Source: a virus
Virus record (IMG/VR): IMGVR_UViG_3300009332_000248
Location: 1 to 30,347 of that record
Reading direction: 5' to 3' (one strand)
DNA length: 30,347 bases
In this document: positions 20,399-27,888 of the stretch, piece after piece
How positions within the stretch are numbered: position 1 is the stretch's first letter
Layout: every line of letters starts with the position of its first letter
The notes under the pieces: model-generated
What the model was told of the DNA's origin: nothing
What the model saw: only the letters and a program-made list of their open reading frames with translations
Database searches by the model: none
Translations under genes and position numbers: made by a program

Positions 20399-20887
20399 AT
20401 GACAGATAACTACGCTGGTCTATTTGACGGTTCAGCAGACTCTGGAGCAATAGTAGTTAATGCTATTGCAGATGAGGCTATTGAAATCGGAGCCCCAGTT
20501 ATCGTAGTCGCAGCAGGCACAGGAGAGTTAAATCCCCGTGTTGAACCTACAACAGACGGCACATTATATGTAGCAGGAGTTGTAGTTGGTGGCGACGCTA
20601 ACGGTATTTGGGTAGACGGTACAACCGCAAATGACGGCAACGCAGCAGACGCTGCAGGAGAATCAGTCAAAGTATGTACTCACGGCAGATGTAAAGTTAG
20701 AGTAGATGGCTCAACAGGCGGAGCAAACAGCAATATCGCACTAGGAGATCCTCTTAGTTGTAGCGGTACTGATGAAGTCGCACAAAGAGCAGTAGCCTCA
20801 GACTTTGTATTTGGTAGAGCACTACAGACCTCAACTGCAAGCACTGACGCAATTCTGTGTGAAGTAACATTGGAGGGTATCCTCTAA
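20399..20887 (+). CDS. Candidate head decoration (cement) protein
   Basis: A 162 aa Gly/Ala/Val-rich protein immediately upstream of the major capsid gene. The pattern IADEAIEIGAPVIVVAAG, then LYVAGVVVGGDANGIWVDG and RCKVRVDGSTGG, resembles the beta-rich capsid decoration proteins that share the DUF2190 style ('intrinsically exposed' small beta barrels binding the capsid outer surface). It is of usual size and the major capsid ATG lies 1 nt after its stop, as in many tailed viruses. Two cysteines in the middle (CTHGRC) are unusual. Assignment from position and sequence style. Confidence 0.65.
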   Translation: MTDNYAGLFDGSADSGAIVVNAIADEAIEIGAPVIVVAAGTGELNPRVEPTTDGTLYVAGVVVGGDANGIWVDGTTANDGNAADAAGESVKVCTHGRCKVRVDGSTGGANSNIALGDPLSCSGTDEVAQRAVASDFVFGRALQTSTASTDAILCEVTLEGIL

Positions 20888-20888
20888 A

Positions 20889-22073
20889 ATGCCTAAAACT
20901 GGCGAGACAATCTCTCGTAATTCCTTGTTAGAATCTAACGATTTTACAGGTATTAGAGAAGCATTGAACCACGCAGCAGATGGCTACCAATCTCAAGGTA
21001 AATCTTGGGATTTCTGGAAACCAATTAGAGAAACACCTCTAGCAGTATTCTTTGACAAGGCAGACGGTTCCATGGACGACATGAGACTTAACCCTAACTT
21101 ACCTAGAATCTGGCACGAACACTATGGTATCTCCATAGGCGACTATGCCTCCAAAGGAGGAAACTCAATTAGAGAAACAGTTAGTGTACCAAACTCACTA
21201 TCTATTTTGAAAATTGCAGATGAGATTATCGAGGGTGCAGAACCTTACAGTGACTGGAAACAATACTCCAGACTCATTGAAATGGACGCCCCTAAAGTAA
21301 ACGTACCAAAAACTAGATACACTGATCAAGTTGGTGGCTCAACATCAACAGCATACAAACTTGATATTTTCAAAGAATCTGGCGGTAAACCACCAATGAT
21401 AGGCGGTAAAATGGAACCTATTGAACTTGACTGTAGCAATACAAAAAACAGTTTTAGAGGTACCATTAGAGTCGAAAGAAACGATGTTAAGGATAACAAC
21501 TTCTTAGCAGTAGAACAACCACTCAAAAACGCTGGTAACTTATTCTACTACTTGGCTGGTAAAAGAATCATTGATCAAATGATCAGTGACACAACTACCA
21601 ACACTGACACCTTGGCAAACTTAGACTTTGCAACCCCGATTCACGCTGAATTTGAAGCATTAAGTAATGTTATCCGTTCTAAATTCAGAGGTTCACAGAG
21701 AAACACTGCAGATACTATGTTTATCAACCCTGCTGACGCTTACCAAACAGTAAGTAAATCAACAGGTGCAAGCGGATCTTATCTATTCTTAGATAAGAGA
21801 GTCTTGAGAGATGATAGTAATAGTGATGTAGTAAACAACTCTGGACTCGCAGCAGCATTAGGACTCAAAAACGTCTTTGAAACTCCACAAATCGCAGCAG
21901 GCACAGTTATGATCACTAAACGTGACGTAGCACAAGTCGTAGGTTTGAGAGAAGATTTGACCATTGAGAACTATGATATGACTGTAGGCGGTCTCTACGA
22001 TTCTGACCTTGTATTACGTTTCGACGTTAAAGAGGCAGACGAGAACGGTGCATACAAAATCACTTCATTCTAG
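20889..22073 (+). CDS. Major capsid protein, HK97-type
   Basis: A 394 aa protein after scaffold and decoration genes and before a strong terminator. It has an N-terminal arm, TPLAVFFDKADGSMDDMR, a long spine-helix region (NLFYYLAGKRIIDQMISD) and a late segment AAGTVMITKRDVAQVVGLRE followed by beta strands (YDSDLVLRFDVKEADENGAY), consistent with P- and A-domain order of HK97-fold capsid proteins. Its codons are cleaner and more GAA-rich than those of the packaging genes, as expected for a highly expressed gene. Several hundred copies would form the capsid. Confidence 0.8.
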   Translation: MPKTGETISRNSLLESNDFTGIREALNHAADGYQSQGKSWDFWKPIRETPLAVFFDKADGSMDDMRLNPNLPRIWHEHYGISIGDYASKGGNSIRETVSVPNSLSILKIADEIIEGAEPYSDWKQYSRLIEMDAPKVNVPKTRYTDQVGGSTSTAYKLDIFKESGGKPPMIGGKMEPIELDCSNTKNSFRGTIRVERNDVKDNNFLAVEQPLKNAGNLFYYLAGKRIIDQMISDTTTNTDTLANLDFATPIHAEFEALSNVIRSKFRGSQRNTADTMFINPADAYQTVSKSTGASGSYLFLDKRVLRDDSNSDVVNNSGLAAALGLKNVFETPQIAAGTVMITKRDVAQVVGLREDLTIENYDMTVGGLYDSDLVLRFDVKEADENGAYKITSF

Positions 22074-22099
22074 GAAAAGCGATCCTTTTTTTCTTTTTT
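22072..22099 (+). terminator. Strong terminator after the major capsid gene
   Basis: A small AGGA/TCCT hairpin overlapping the stop codon is followed by two T7 runs separated by a C. Confidence 0.6.
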
Positions 22100-22152
22100 T
22101 ATTCTTAAATAGGGGATACTCCCTACAATTACTGTCCACAAAATAGGGATCA

Positions 22153-22212
22153 ATGCCCAACGTTAGAACCCTTGAGTACACCGCAGGAGTAAGACCTTGG
22201 ACGGGTCAATGA
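22153..22212 (+). CDS. 19-residue micro-ORF after the capsid gene
   Basis: MPNVRTLEYTAGVRPWTGQ, preceded by TAGGGATCA and by a TTAAATA box about 46 nt upstream with a TAGGG/CCCTA hairpin between. The sequence looks protein-like but is very short. It may be a real peptide or a leader; no function is suggested. Confidence 0.3.
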   Translation: MPNVRTLEYTAGVRPWTGQ

Positions 22213-22227
22213 TGTGCCTGTAGAATT

Positions 22228-22238
22228 AACACTTTTAA
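22228..22238 (+). promoter_or_regulatory. Late-type promoter (AACACTTTTAA)
   Basis: The last A of CTTTTA is 23 nt before ATG 22260, which decides between that start and the in-frame ATG at 22251 (14 nt, too close). Confidence 0.55.
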
Positions 22239-22259
22239 TCTAATTAGGTAATGGATTTT

Positions 22260-22514
22260 ATGGGAACTTTACAGTGCAAAGTCTGTTTTATTACTGCAGA
22301 CGCTGAAAACAAAGAGACCGCTATATCAATAATTGATCATGCAGCCAAATCCAAAAAATGTGATGGCAAAGATGAGAACTGCGTTTGGTATCCAAAAGGA
22401 CTGCCAACTGTAGAATTAAATCCTGAGGTAGATCCAAAGAGACCTATAGAGGGAGTTAAGATAGCAGCACAGGTCTCAACCAAAAAGGCTGCTCCTAAAA
22501 AAAGTAGCAAATAA
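22260..22514 (+). CDS. 84 aa zinc-finger-like protein with Lys/Ala tail
   Basis: Reads LQCKVCFITADAENKETAIS, then IDHAAKSKKCDGKDENCVWY: C6xxC9, H27 and two later cysteines could bind zinc. The C-terminal 20 residues are Lys/Ala/Ser-rich (STKKAAPKKSSK), a histone-tail-like basic end that may contact nucleic acid. The start was chosen from the promoter distance; the longer form adds three residues. It follows the capsid gene on its own transcript. Function unknown. Confidence 0.6.
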   Translation: MGTLQCKVCFITADAENKETAISIIDHAAKSKKCDGKDENCVWYPKGLPTVELNPEVDPKRPIEGVKIAAQVSTKKAAPKKSSK

Positions 22515-22528
22515 TCTTTTTTCTAATT

Positions 22529-22539
22529 GACACTTTTAT
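22529..22539 (+). promoter_or_regulatory. Late-type promoter (GACACTTTTAT)
   Basis: Exact match to the portal promoter box. The nearest start codons are 31 and 38 nt from the last A, so a short leader is expected here. Confidence 0.5.
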
Positions 22540-22575
22540 TACTTAATTATCAGTAGAGATAGTGACACATGATTA

Positions 22576-22776
22576 ATGACTTGGAAAACGTATGCACCGT
22601 TGATACGCACAGGGGGAAATTTTGGCGTGACTTTCTTTAGTAGTTTAACCACTTTTAATTTTATTACGAATTTACCTAATGTGGATTTAATTGTAGGTGC
22701 TGCACTTACAGCAGGAGTAACAACAGGACTGGCAATCTCTTATGAGGCTAGGAAATATCAACTTGGCAAAAAATAA
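22576..22776 (+). CDS. Small membrane protein, holin-like
   Basis: A 66 aa protein with two hydrophobic stretches, NFGVTFFSSLTTFNFITNL and VDLIVGAALTAGVTTGLAIS, and a charged C-terminus (YEARKYQLGKK). This is the size and topology of a small two-helix holin, but holins cannot be identified from sequence alone and no lysis mechanism is known for these hosts. It follows its own late promoter and overlaps the next small frame. Confidence 0.5.
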   Translation: MTWKTYAPLIRTGGNFGVTFFSSLTTFNFITNLPNVDLIVGAALTAGVTTGLAISYEARKYQLGKK

Positions 22777-22846
22777 GAAATCTCCAGATCAATGCAACTG
22801 GCTTAGAGCATTATCATTTTTAATTCCATTTAGTGACGAAGATTAA
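22763..22846 (+). CDS. 27 aa micro-ORF
   Basis: A TTG-initiated frame overlapping the membrane-protein gene by 14 nt, reading MAKNKKSPDQCNWLRALSFL and a short acidic end. The basic start and hydrophobic middle could be a small membrane-associated peptide. Weak case. Confidence 0.3.
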   Translation: MAKNKKSPDQCNWLRALSFLIPFSDED

Positions 22847-22855
22847 CTCTTTTAA
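22845..22855 (+). promoter_or_regulatory. Late-type promoter (AACTCTTTTAA) in front of the hairpin RNA
   Basis: No open frame starts at the predicted start point; instead the last A of CTTTTA is 23 nt before the first base of the 11 bp stem at 22877, matching the 23-24 nt seen at late protein genes. Confidence 0.55.
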
Positions 22856-22876
22856 TTTCACATTCTCACAAAATTT

Positions 22877-22955
22877 GTTAGGGTAGACAACGATACGACC
22901 TCCCTCACAGGTTACCCTCCAGTACCTGTCTTAGCCTTGGTTATTCTACCCTAAC
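22877..22955 (+). ncRNA. Candidate structured non-coding RNA (79 nt)
   Basis: GTTAGGGTAGA (22877-22887) and TCTACCCTAAC (22945-22955) form a perfect 11 bp closing stem. Inside, ACAGGT-AC (22907-22915, one bulged T) pairs with GTACCTGT (22922-22929) around a CCTCCA loop, and AAC/GTT may extend the outer stem. The element sits in a 162 nt gap without convincing ORFs and begins where the upstream late promoter predicts transcription to start. It is not a tRNA: no T-arm signature, no D-arm and no anticodon arm are seen on either strand. Function unknown: packaging RNA, antisense regulator or mimic are possibilities. Confidence 0.5.
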
Positions 22956-23008
22956 CGTAAATAAAATTTGACAAACTACCACTTACACTTATACTACTAC
23001 CACTACCT

Positions 23009-23107
23009 ATGACACAATGTAACAAATGTGAATACAAGTGGGAGACCACTTCAAAACTTCAAAACGTTACCTGTCCATCATGCGGAGGCAAGGTCAAAAA
23101 TGATTAA
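23009..23107 (+). CDS. 32 aa zinc ribbon
   Basis: C4NKC7 and C22PSC25GG separated by 14 residues, the standard zinc-ribbon layout. It overlaps the secreted protein gene by 8 nt. Function unknown. Confidence 0.55.
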   Translation: MTQCNKCEYKWETTSKLQNVTCPSCGGKVKND

Positions 23108-24119
23108 ACTCCTTACAGCATTTCTATTGTTTACAATAGGTGCCATGAGTTTATCAATCGCACACGCAGAGGAGCAGACTAACGACGCTGTAATCGTACC
23201 ATTCGAGTTTAATGGACGTATTTGTGGAATGTTAGAGAATGGGAATTTTGTCTGTGAATGGGATCCATCTATAATCGATCTCAACGATATTATCGTTAAT
23301 GGCACAGAGACAATCCCTAATCCAACTGAGGCAAGTACCAAAGTCGAGGACGTACCTGAACCAATAGTCATAGAGGAGGAACCTGAGACTATTCTAACCA
23401 AATTCGAGCAAGATATGGAGAGATTAATCGAAAAAGATGATCTCGACCCTAAGGAAAAAGAATACTTAGCCTTATTGCAGAACTTGGCTGAATGTCAGAG
23501 AGGTTATGCCGAGTCATTCGGAGTCGTAACTCCTAGCAGTTTTGCTATTAGTTACACATGGATTAACGACAGAAATGGCGAATCCCCAGAATGGACTAAA
23601 GCCTTTGACTATACAGGCAGACACGCTGAACTCAAAAAAGGTATTGAGGAGTGCAAAGCAATACGCACAATCTTAAACCCTGTCACTCTAGGTGCATACA
23701 CCCTACACATGGGTCAATACTTTGGTCAAATCCAGCCACATCATAGCGAAAAAGCGATAGTAGATGAGGGCAGATGGCTAGACGTTAAGACTCACGTACC
23801 ACTCAATGAGCACAACTTCATAGAGTCAGTAGAGGACGCACAAAAGACAATCTGTACTCACACATTATACGAGCAAAGAACAAAGTCTCAGTATGACTGT
23901 CCGCCAGTAGAATATCCTGACGGAGATATTGTAAATCCTAAGGGCTTTGTAGAGTATGGTAGTTCAGTAGAGGACAAATTCCTAAAGTATCAAACTGACG
24001 GAGGAGCACAGCAAGCAAAACAAATCACTGGAGAAAAATACCGTGAAAAATTGCAACAATTACAAGAAGTTATGAAAGCACAACAAAACCAATACACAGG
24101 CGAGGGCTACGGAAATTGA
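23100..24119 (+). CDS. Secreted or virion-surface protein with signal peptide
   Basis: A 339 aa protein. The N-terminus, MIKLLTAFLLFTIGAMSLSI then AHA|EEQ, is a clear Sec signal peptide with a likely cleavage after AHA near residue 24. The mature part is acidic, with an EEEPET-type linker, a helical central region (YLALLQNLAECQRGYAESFG) and a Gln-rich helical end (LQQLQEVMKAQQNQYTG). At least six cysteines may form disulfides outside the cell. The ATG chosen gives the signal peptide; an in-frame start at 23028 would bury it. It overlaps the metallopeptidase gene (TTGA), so the two may act together at the cell surface. Confidence 0.65.
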   Translation: MIKLLTAFLLFTIGAMSLSIAHAEEQTNDAVIVPFEFNGRICGMLENGNFVCEWDPSIIDLNDIIVNGTETIPNPTEASTKVEDVPEPIVIEEEPETILTKFEQDMERLIEKDDLDPKEKEYLALLQNLAECQRGYAESFGVVTPSSFAISYTWINDRNGESPEWTKAFDYTGRHAELKKGIEECKAIRTILNPVTLGAYTLHMGQYFGQIQPHHSEKAIVDEGRWLDVKTHVPLNEHNFIESVEDAQKTICTHTLYEQRTKSQYDCPPVEYPDGDIVNPKGFVEYGSSVEDKFLKYQTDGGAQQAKQITGEKYREKLQQLQEVMKAQQNQYTGEGYGN

Positions 24120-24535
24120 GCCCAGCCTCTATTTTTCTTCTTATCATAGTTATCTCAATTTTTGCCATAGGAGCCATGAAAATTTATGGAGATATGCCTG
24201 ACGAATGGATTTGGGCTACAAATGACTATCTAGGAACTAGAGCAGTCCCGATATACTATGTAGATGAGATTAACGACTGTAATGATGAGCCTGCCTTTGG
24301 GTGTTATAATCCCAATACAGATGTAATTAGACTAGAGAAAAATATGATAGGTAAATGGATTCAAAGAGCCTGTGATATTAGGACTCACGAAATACTCCAC
24401 GCATGGGGATTAAACGAGGCAGAACTCAAAGCCTTTGACTGTCCTAATCCACACGCTGACTGGGACAGATTACAATACAATCCAGACTTTGTTAAGCACT
24501 GGAATCCAGACTATACATGGGAGGGTTATCATTGA
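24116..24535 (+). CDS. Membrane-anchored zinc metallopeptidase
   Basis: A 139 aa protein with an N-terminal hydrophobic anchor (IFLLIIVISIFAIGA, 6-20) and a short catalytic region with HEILHAWGL (91-99), an HExxH zinc signature preceded by RACDIRT. E101/E103 or H113 could be the third ligand. The domain is small and does not fit a named family for certain; HExxHxxGL resembles a reduced metzincin. With the preceding secreted protein it may cut cell-surface protein such as S-layer (inference). TTG start in a TTGA overlap. Confidence 0.65.
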   Translation: MSPASIFLLIIVISIFAIGAMKIYGDMPDEWIWATNDYLGTRAVPIYYVDEINDCNDEPAFGCYNPNTDVIRLEKNMIGKWIQRACDIRTHEILHAWGLNEAELKAFDCPNPHADWDRLQYNPDFVKHWNPDYTWEGYH

Positions 24536-24618
24536 ATTATACTGACTTTGTGGCAGGAATGGTCACAACCATGATTTTTTCTATTGTTGTGTTTACTTTG
24601 GGGTTTTACGCAAAATGA
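24532..24618 (+). CDS. 28 aa single-pass membrane peptide
   Basis: Mostly one hydrophobic segment, VAGMVTTMIFSIVVFTLGFY, with a charged end. TTGA overlap with the peptidase gene and ATGA overlap with the zinc ribbon that follows. Could be a small holin-like or accessory peptide. Confidence 0.45.
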   Translation: MNYTDFVAGMVTTMIFSIVVFTLGFYAK

Positions 24619-24722
24619 AACTACAATGTCCTAGATGTACCTCTGAAAATTTAGATCAGGGAATTAATGGAAAAATACTTTGTCATAACTGCAAGAGATT
24701 CTTAATACTATTCCCAGTTTAA
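24615..24722 (+). CDS. 35 aa zinc ribbon
   Basis: C5PRC8 and C23HNC26 with a hydrophobic end (RFLILFPV). ATGA overlap with the upstream membrane peptide. Function unknown. Confidence 0.5.
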   Translation: MKLQCPRCTSENLDQGINGKILCHNCKRFLILFPV

Positions 24723-24726
24723 CACT

Positions 24727-24737
24727 GACTCTTTTAT
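24727..24737 (+). promoter_or_regulatory. Late-type promoter (GACTCTTTTAT)
   Basis: The last A of CTTTTA is 24 nt from ATG 24760. The in-frame ATG at 24736 lies inside the box and is excluded. Confidence 0.55.
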
Positions 24738-24759
24738 GATAGTAATATTGGAGGGAGAC

Positions 24760-24939
24760 ATGGCAGACGTACCAATATTTAGTAAGGCAAGAGTCTCAAA
24801 CATCATGGCTGCAGCAACCATAGGAACTGTCCTTTATGGATTTGTCAGTGGAGCAGCAGCAGATGTAGCAAGCGGTTCGGCTATGGGTATCCTGTTAGGA
24901 TTCGCAGCAAAACACTTGTTTGACTCAGCACAAAGTTAA
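24760..24939 (+). CDS. Small membrane protein, holin-like
   Basis: A 59 aa protein, MADVPIFSKARVSNIMAAAT, then a Gly/Ala-rich hydrophobic segment (GTVLYGFVSGAAADVASGSA) and MGILLGFAAKHLF. Two short membrane segments are plausible. The start is decided by promoter spacing and by GGAGG 5 nt upstream. It lies directly before the metzincin gene; a small membrane protein next to a protease recalls holin-lysin pairs, but this is speculative. Confidence 0.5.
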   Translation: MADVPIFSKARVSNIMAAATIGTVLYGFVSGAAADVASGSAMGILLGFAAKHLFDSAQS

Positions 24940-24941
24940 GT

Positions 24942-24952
24942 AACTCTTTTTA
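24942..24952 (+). promoter_or_regulatory. Late-type promoter (AACTCTTTTTA)
   Basis: The A ending the box is 24 nt from the ATG of the metzincin gene. A T8 run ends just before that ATG. Confidence 0.55.
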
Positions 24953-24975
24953 CCTAACACTACACTCTTTTTTTT

Positions 24976-25719
24976 ATGTCTAATGTACCTACCACCCCTC
25001 TGCTATGCAAAGCAATTCTAGGGAAAAACGGAGTAGAATTTGAATCTGCAGATACTAGAGGATTAACATTATCTCAGACAATAGAGGACGATAAGAAATA
25101 TGGTACTATGAAGCCAGCCAACGGGAAATATTTTACTTATGCAGTATTAAATGAGGACGTAGAGTTCACACAAAAGCAGGCTACTAGAGCAGTACAATTC
25201 GGTCAGAGACGCTGGAGAATCTATGCAAATACTCCAAAATTCAAAAAGGCAAAGCCTGACGAAATAGTAGATTTTAGAATAGAGTTTAGGACAGTAGAGT
25301 CAGACCCTGACAAACAACTCAACGAAAATACTATCATGTATCATTACTACCCAATTAACAAAGTAGACCACCCTTTGAGAGGTCTATGTGTTGTAAACAA
25401 AGCGTTCTTTTTTACCTCACATGGAAACCCAGTCAAAGGAACTGAGTACGAGAAATTTGGTATCCCTGTGCAATATCCAAATAAATATTACAAATCCTTA
25501 GACTTTGATCAAGTATATGCCCATGAATTAGGACATGGGTTAGGACTACCGCATGACTCAGAATATGATAATATCATGGCATTTCGTTATGACTTAATGG
25601 CAGAGTATCCACAGATGAGAGATCAAGCAAGAATAATGACAAAGTATGGAGCACGGTTAATGTCTGCATGGCTCAGAATGAGATGGCTCAAATGGCTCAA
25701 ATGGGCTAGTGACAGGTAG
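24976..25719 (+). CDS. Metzincin (matrixin-like) zinc metalloprotease
   Basis: A 247 aa protein with H183ELGHGLGLPH193 (HExxHxxGxxH, the three zinc-binding histidines and catalytic glutamate of metzincins) and a downstream NIM (199-201) as candidate Met-turn, very close to the His motif. The N-terminal half is alpha/beta (VQFGQRRWRIYANTP; DFRIEFRTVE). No signal peptide is seen, so it may act inside, be part of the virion or leave at lysis. The C-terminus has an odd Trp/Arg-rich repeat (LRMRWLKWLKW). S-layer proteins are the obvious wall target in these hosts (inference). Confidence 0.85.
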   Translation: MSNVPTTPLLCKAILGKNGVEFESADTRGLTLSQTIEDDKKYGTMKPANGKYFTYAVLNEDVEFTQKQATRAVQFGQRRWRIYANTPKFKKAKPDEIVDFRIEFRTVESDPDKQLNENTIMYHYYPINKVDHPLRGLCVVNKAFFFTSHGNPVKGTEYEKFGIPVQYPNKYYKSLDFDQVYAHELGHGLGLPHDSEYDNIMAFRYDLMAEYPQMRDQARIMTKYGARLMSAWLRMRWLKWLKWASDR

Positions 25720-25729
25720 ACACTTTTAT
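25719..25729 (+). promoter_or_regulatory. Late-type promoter (GACACTTTTAT)
   Basis: The last A of CTTTTA is 23 nt before the ATG at 25751; overlaps the last base of the metzincin stop. Confidence 0.6.
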
Positions 25730-25750
25730 TGTAAAACTATTAGATAACGT

Positions 25751-26311
25751 ATGGGATTTCTGCACGAAATTGACTTATTCTTAGGACAGGCATTACAGAA
25801 CTTATCATGGTGGGTTAATCACGAAATTCCTATCGGATTAGGAATGAAAGAAAATACTGCCTCTCAAGGTCGTTTAACAGTCATTAAAAACATGGGTAAA
25901 CCAAACGAGGAGATCATCTGTAAGGATAAACGTAACTTATTGACAGACGCAGGACGAACTAAAGCCCATGCACAAATTTACACTAATACCTCAGCAGGAG
26001 CCAGAGGTTGTGGATACATTGCCGTCACTGTAAACACTGGATCTCCAGCAGACGGAGACACAGTTCTTACAGGCGAAATCACAACAGGAGGTTTAGAAAG
26101 GGCTGACGCTTCAACAAAATCTACTTCAACAAATACTACAACAATATCTCACACTTTTACTGCTTCTGCAACTCATACTGCCGTCCAAAAAGCAGCATTA
26201 TTTGACGCAGCAAGTTCAGGAACAATGTATCACATTAACACATTTACCGCTACTACCCTTATCAGTTCAGACACCTTAACCGTTACTTGGACTTTGACCT
26301 TAGACGATTAG
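25751..26311 (+). CDS. Virion structural protein, probable tail or fibre component
   Basis: A 186 aa protein. After a helical start (DLFLGQALQNLSWWVNHEIP) it becomes a Thr/Ala/Gly-rich beta protein (RGCGYIAVTVNTGSPADGDT; TSTNTTTISHTFTASATHTA; TLTVTWTLTLDD). Such sequences are common in tail-tip and fibre proteins of marine tailed viruses. It has its own late promoter and precedes the long repeat fibre. Exact role unknown. Confidence 0.55.
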   Translation: MGFLHEIDLFLGQALQNLSWWVNHEIPIGLGMKENTASQGRLTVIKNMGKPNEEIICKDKRNLLTDAGRTKAHAQIYTNTSAGARGCGYIAVTVNTGSPADGDTVLTGEITTGGLERADASTKSTSTNTTTISHTFTASATHTAVQKAALFDAASSGTMYHINTFTATTLISSDTLTVTWTLTLDD

Positions 26312-26320
26312 GGGTACTAA

Positions 26321-27877
26321 ATGACTCTAGCCTCTACATCATGGAAAGAAGCCACAGACACAACCTCTGGAGATTCTACTAAATACGGTGTCCCTGACGG
26401 ACTTTTACTATATGCTCAATTATTCAATGGAGATCTTAATGTTGATAATGTAGATATTAACTCTCCATGGTTTTTCAGAACCTCAAAATGTCAATTTCAA
26501 AACACTGCTAATACTTACGGGTATATCATAGACTCAAGTGCTGCAATCGTCGCAGACAGAACCGTCTCATTTCCTCTAATGGTAGGAGACGGCACCTTTG
26601 TCATAGATGATATGATTCAGACTATTTCCAGTAAAAAAATAGGTAACTGGCTTGACGCTACAGAGGTCGCAGCACCTAGTTCTCCTGCAGCAAGCACTCA
26701 TAGAATTTATGCAGATTCTACATCTAATCAATTAACCACTAAGAACAGCTCAGGAACCGTGCAAGAATTAACTACAAACTCTGCCACTCAGACTTTAACC
26801 AATAAGACGCTCACAACTCCTACAATCAATATTTTGGATAACGCTTTCAATCTCAAAGATAATGCTGACAATACCAAAATAGCAGTATTCCAATGTTCAA
26901 CTATTTCAACAGGAACAACTAGAACCGTGACAATACCTGACGCTAGCGGTACAATGATGTTAAACCTATCAGACGATACAAGTCCAACTCTAGGAGGAGC
27001 CCTAGCAGGAGGAGGTTATGATATTACGGGATTAGGCACATTATCAATGACTGAGCAGGCTGCTGCAAATGCTGACGTGGCAGGAGACGGTCAATTATGG
27101 GTATTAACCGCTACTCCAAATACTCTATGGTTTACTGACGACGCAGGGACAGATTTCCAAGTAGCCACATTATCAGGAACTGAGACTTTAACCAATAAGA
27201 CATTAACGAGTCCTACATTTACTGCTCCAGTATTAGGAACTCCCTCAAGTGGAACCATAGACGCTGATAATGTAACAATATCTAATTTGGCTATTGGAGC
27301 CGAGGTATCTGCCACACTCACTGCAGATATAGAAATGGCAGGATATAATCTCCAAAATGGGGGTGTAATATTCCTAGCAGAGCAGGCAGCAGCAGACGCT
27401 GACGCTGCAGGCGAGGGACAAATTTGGGTAAAGACAGCAACACCTAATCAATTATGGTTTACAGATGATACAGGAACTGACTTTCAAGTAGCCTCTAAAA
27501 CAGGAACTCACTCTGCAACAGAAGCCCTAATAATTGCAGCCAGTGATGAAACAACAGCACTCACAGAAGGAACAGGGAAAACAGAATTTCAAATGCCTTA
27601 CGCTTTTACATTAACAGCAGTTAGAGCAACAGTCACAACTGCTCCGACTACAGATAATGCTTTCACAGTTGATATTAACGAGGGTGGCACATCTATCTTA
27701 TCCACAAAAATAACTATTGATGCAACTGAAAAAACATCTACTACAGCAACAACTCCCCCAGTAATATCTGATTCAAGTTTGGCTGACAGTGGGGTTATTA
27801 CAGTAGATATTGACGCATTAAGTACAGGAGCAACAGAAGCAGGATTAAAGATTTACTTGATAGGATACCAAACTTAG
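26321..27877 (+). CDS. Tail-fibre-like repeat protein
   Basis: A 518 aa Thr/Ala-rich protein. It has two near-identical units of about 40 residues (at about 245 and 353): EQAAA.AD.AG.GQ.WV, then TATPN.LWFTDD.GTDFQVA. It also has two TLTNKTLT(T/S)PT motifs, a repeat common in phage tail fibres. The C-terminal 120 residues form a beta-rich head (FTLTAVRATVTTAPTTDNAF ... TEAGLKIYLIGYQT) that probably trimerises or binds the receptor. It starts 9 nt after the previous stop with GGGGTACTAA upstream. Confidence 0.7.
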   Translation: MTLASTSWKEATDTTSGDSTKYGVPDGLLLYAQLFNGDLNVDNVDINSPWFFRTSKCQFQNTANTYGYIIDSSAAIVADRTVSFPLMVGDGTFVIDDMIQTISSKKIGNWLDATEVAAPSSPAASTHRIYADSTSNQLTTKNSSGTVQELTTNSATQTLTNKTLTTPTINILDNAFNLKDNADNTKIAVFQCSTISTGTTRTVTIPDASGTMMLNLSDDTSPTLGGALAGGGYDITGLGTLSMTEQAAANADVAGDGQLWVLTATPNTLWFTDDAGTDFQVATLSGTETLTNKTLTSPTFTAPVLGTPSSGTIDADNVTISNLAIGAEVSATLTADIEMAGYNLQNGGVIFLAEQAAADADAAGEGQIWVKTATPNQLWFTDDTGTDFQVASKTGTHSATEALIIAASDETTALTEGTGKTEFQMPYAFTLTAVRATVTTAPTTDNAFTVDINEGGTSILSTKITIDATEKTSTTATTPPVISDSSLADSGVITVDIDALSTGATEAGLKIYLIGYQT

Positions 27878-27888
27878 AGGTGATATGA

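Noticed and set aside
22877-22955. tRNA gene
   Set aside because: The 79 nt length and 7+ bp terminal stem resemble a tRNA, but neither strand has a GTTCRANNC T-arm, a D-arm or a 7 nt anticodon loop at the right place.
23078-23401. Antisense open frame of 107 codons opposite the secreted-protein gene
   Set aside because: Mirror of a good coding frame; composition is typical of an antisense shadow and no start signal is visible.
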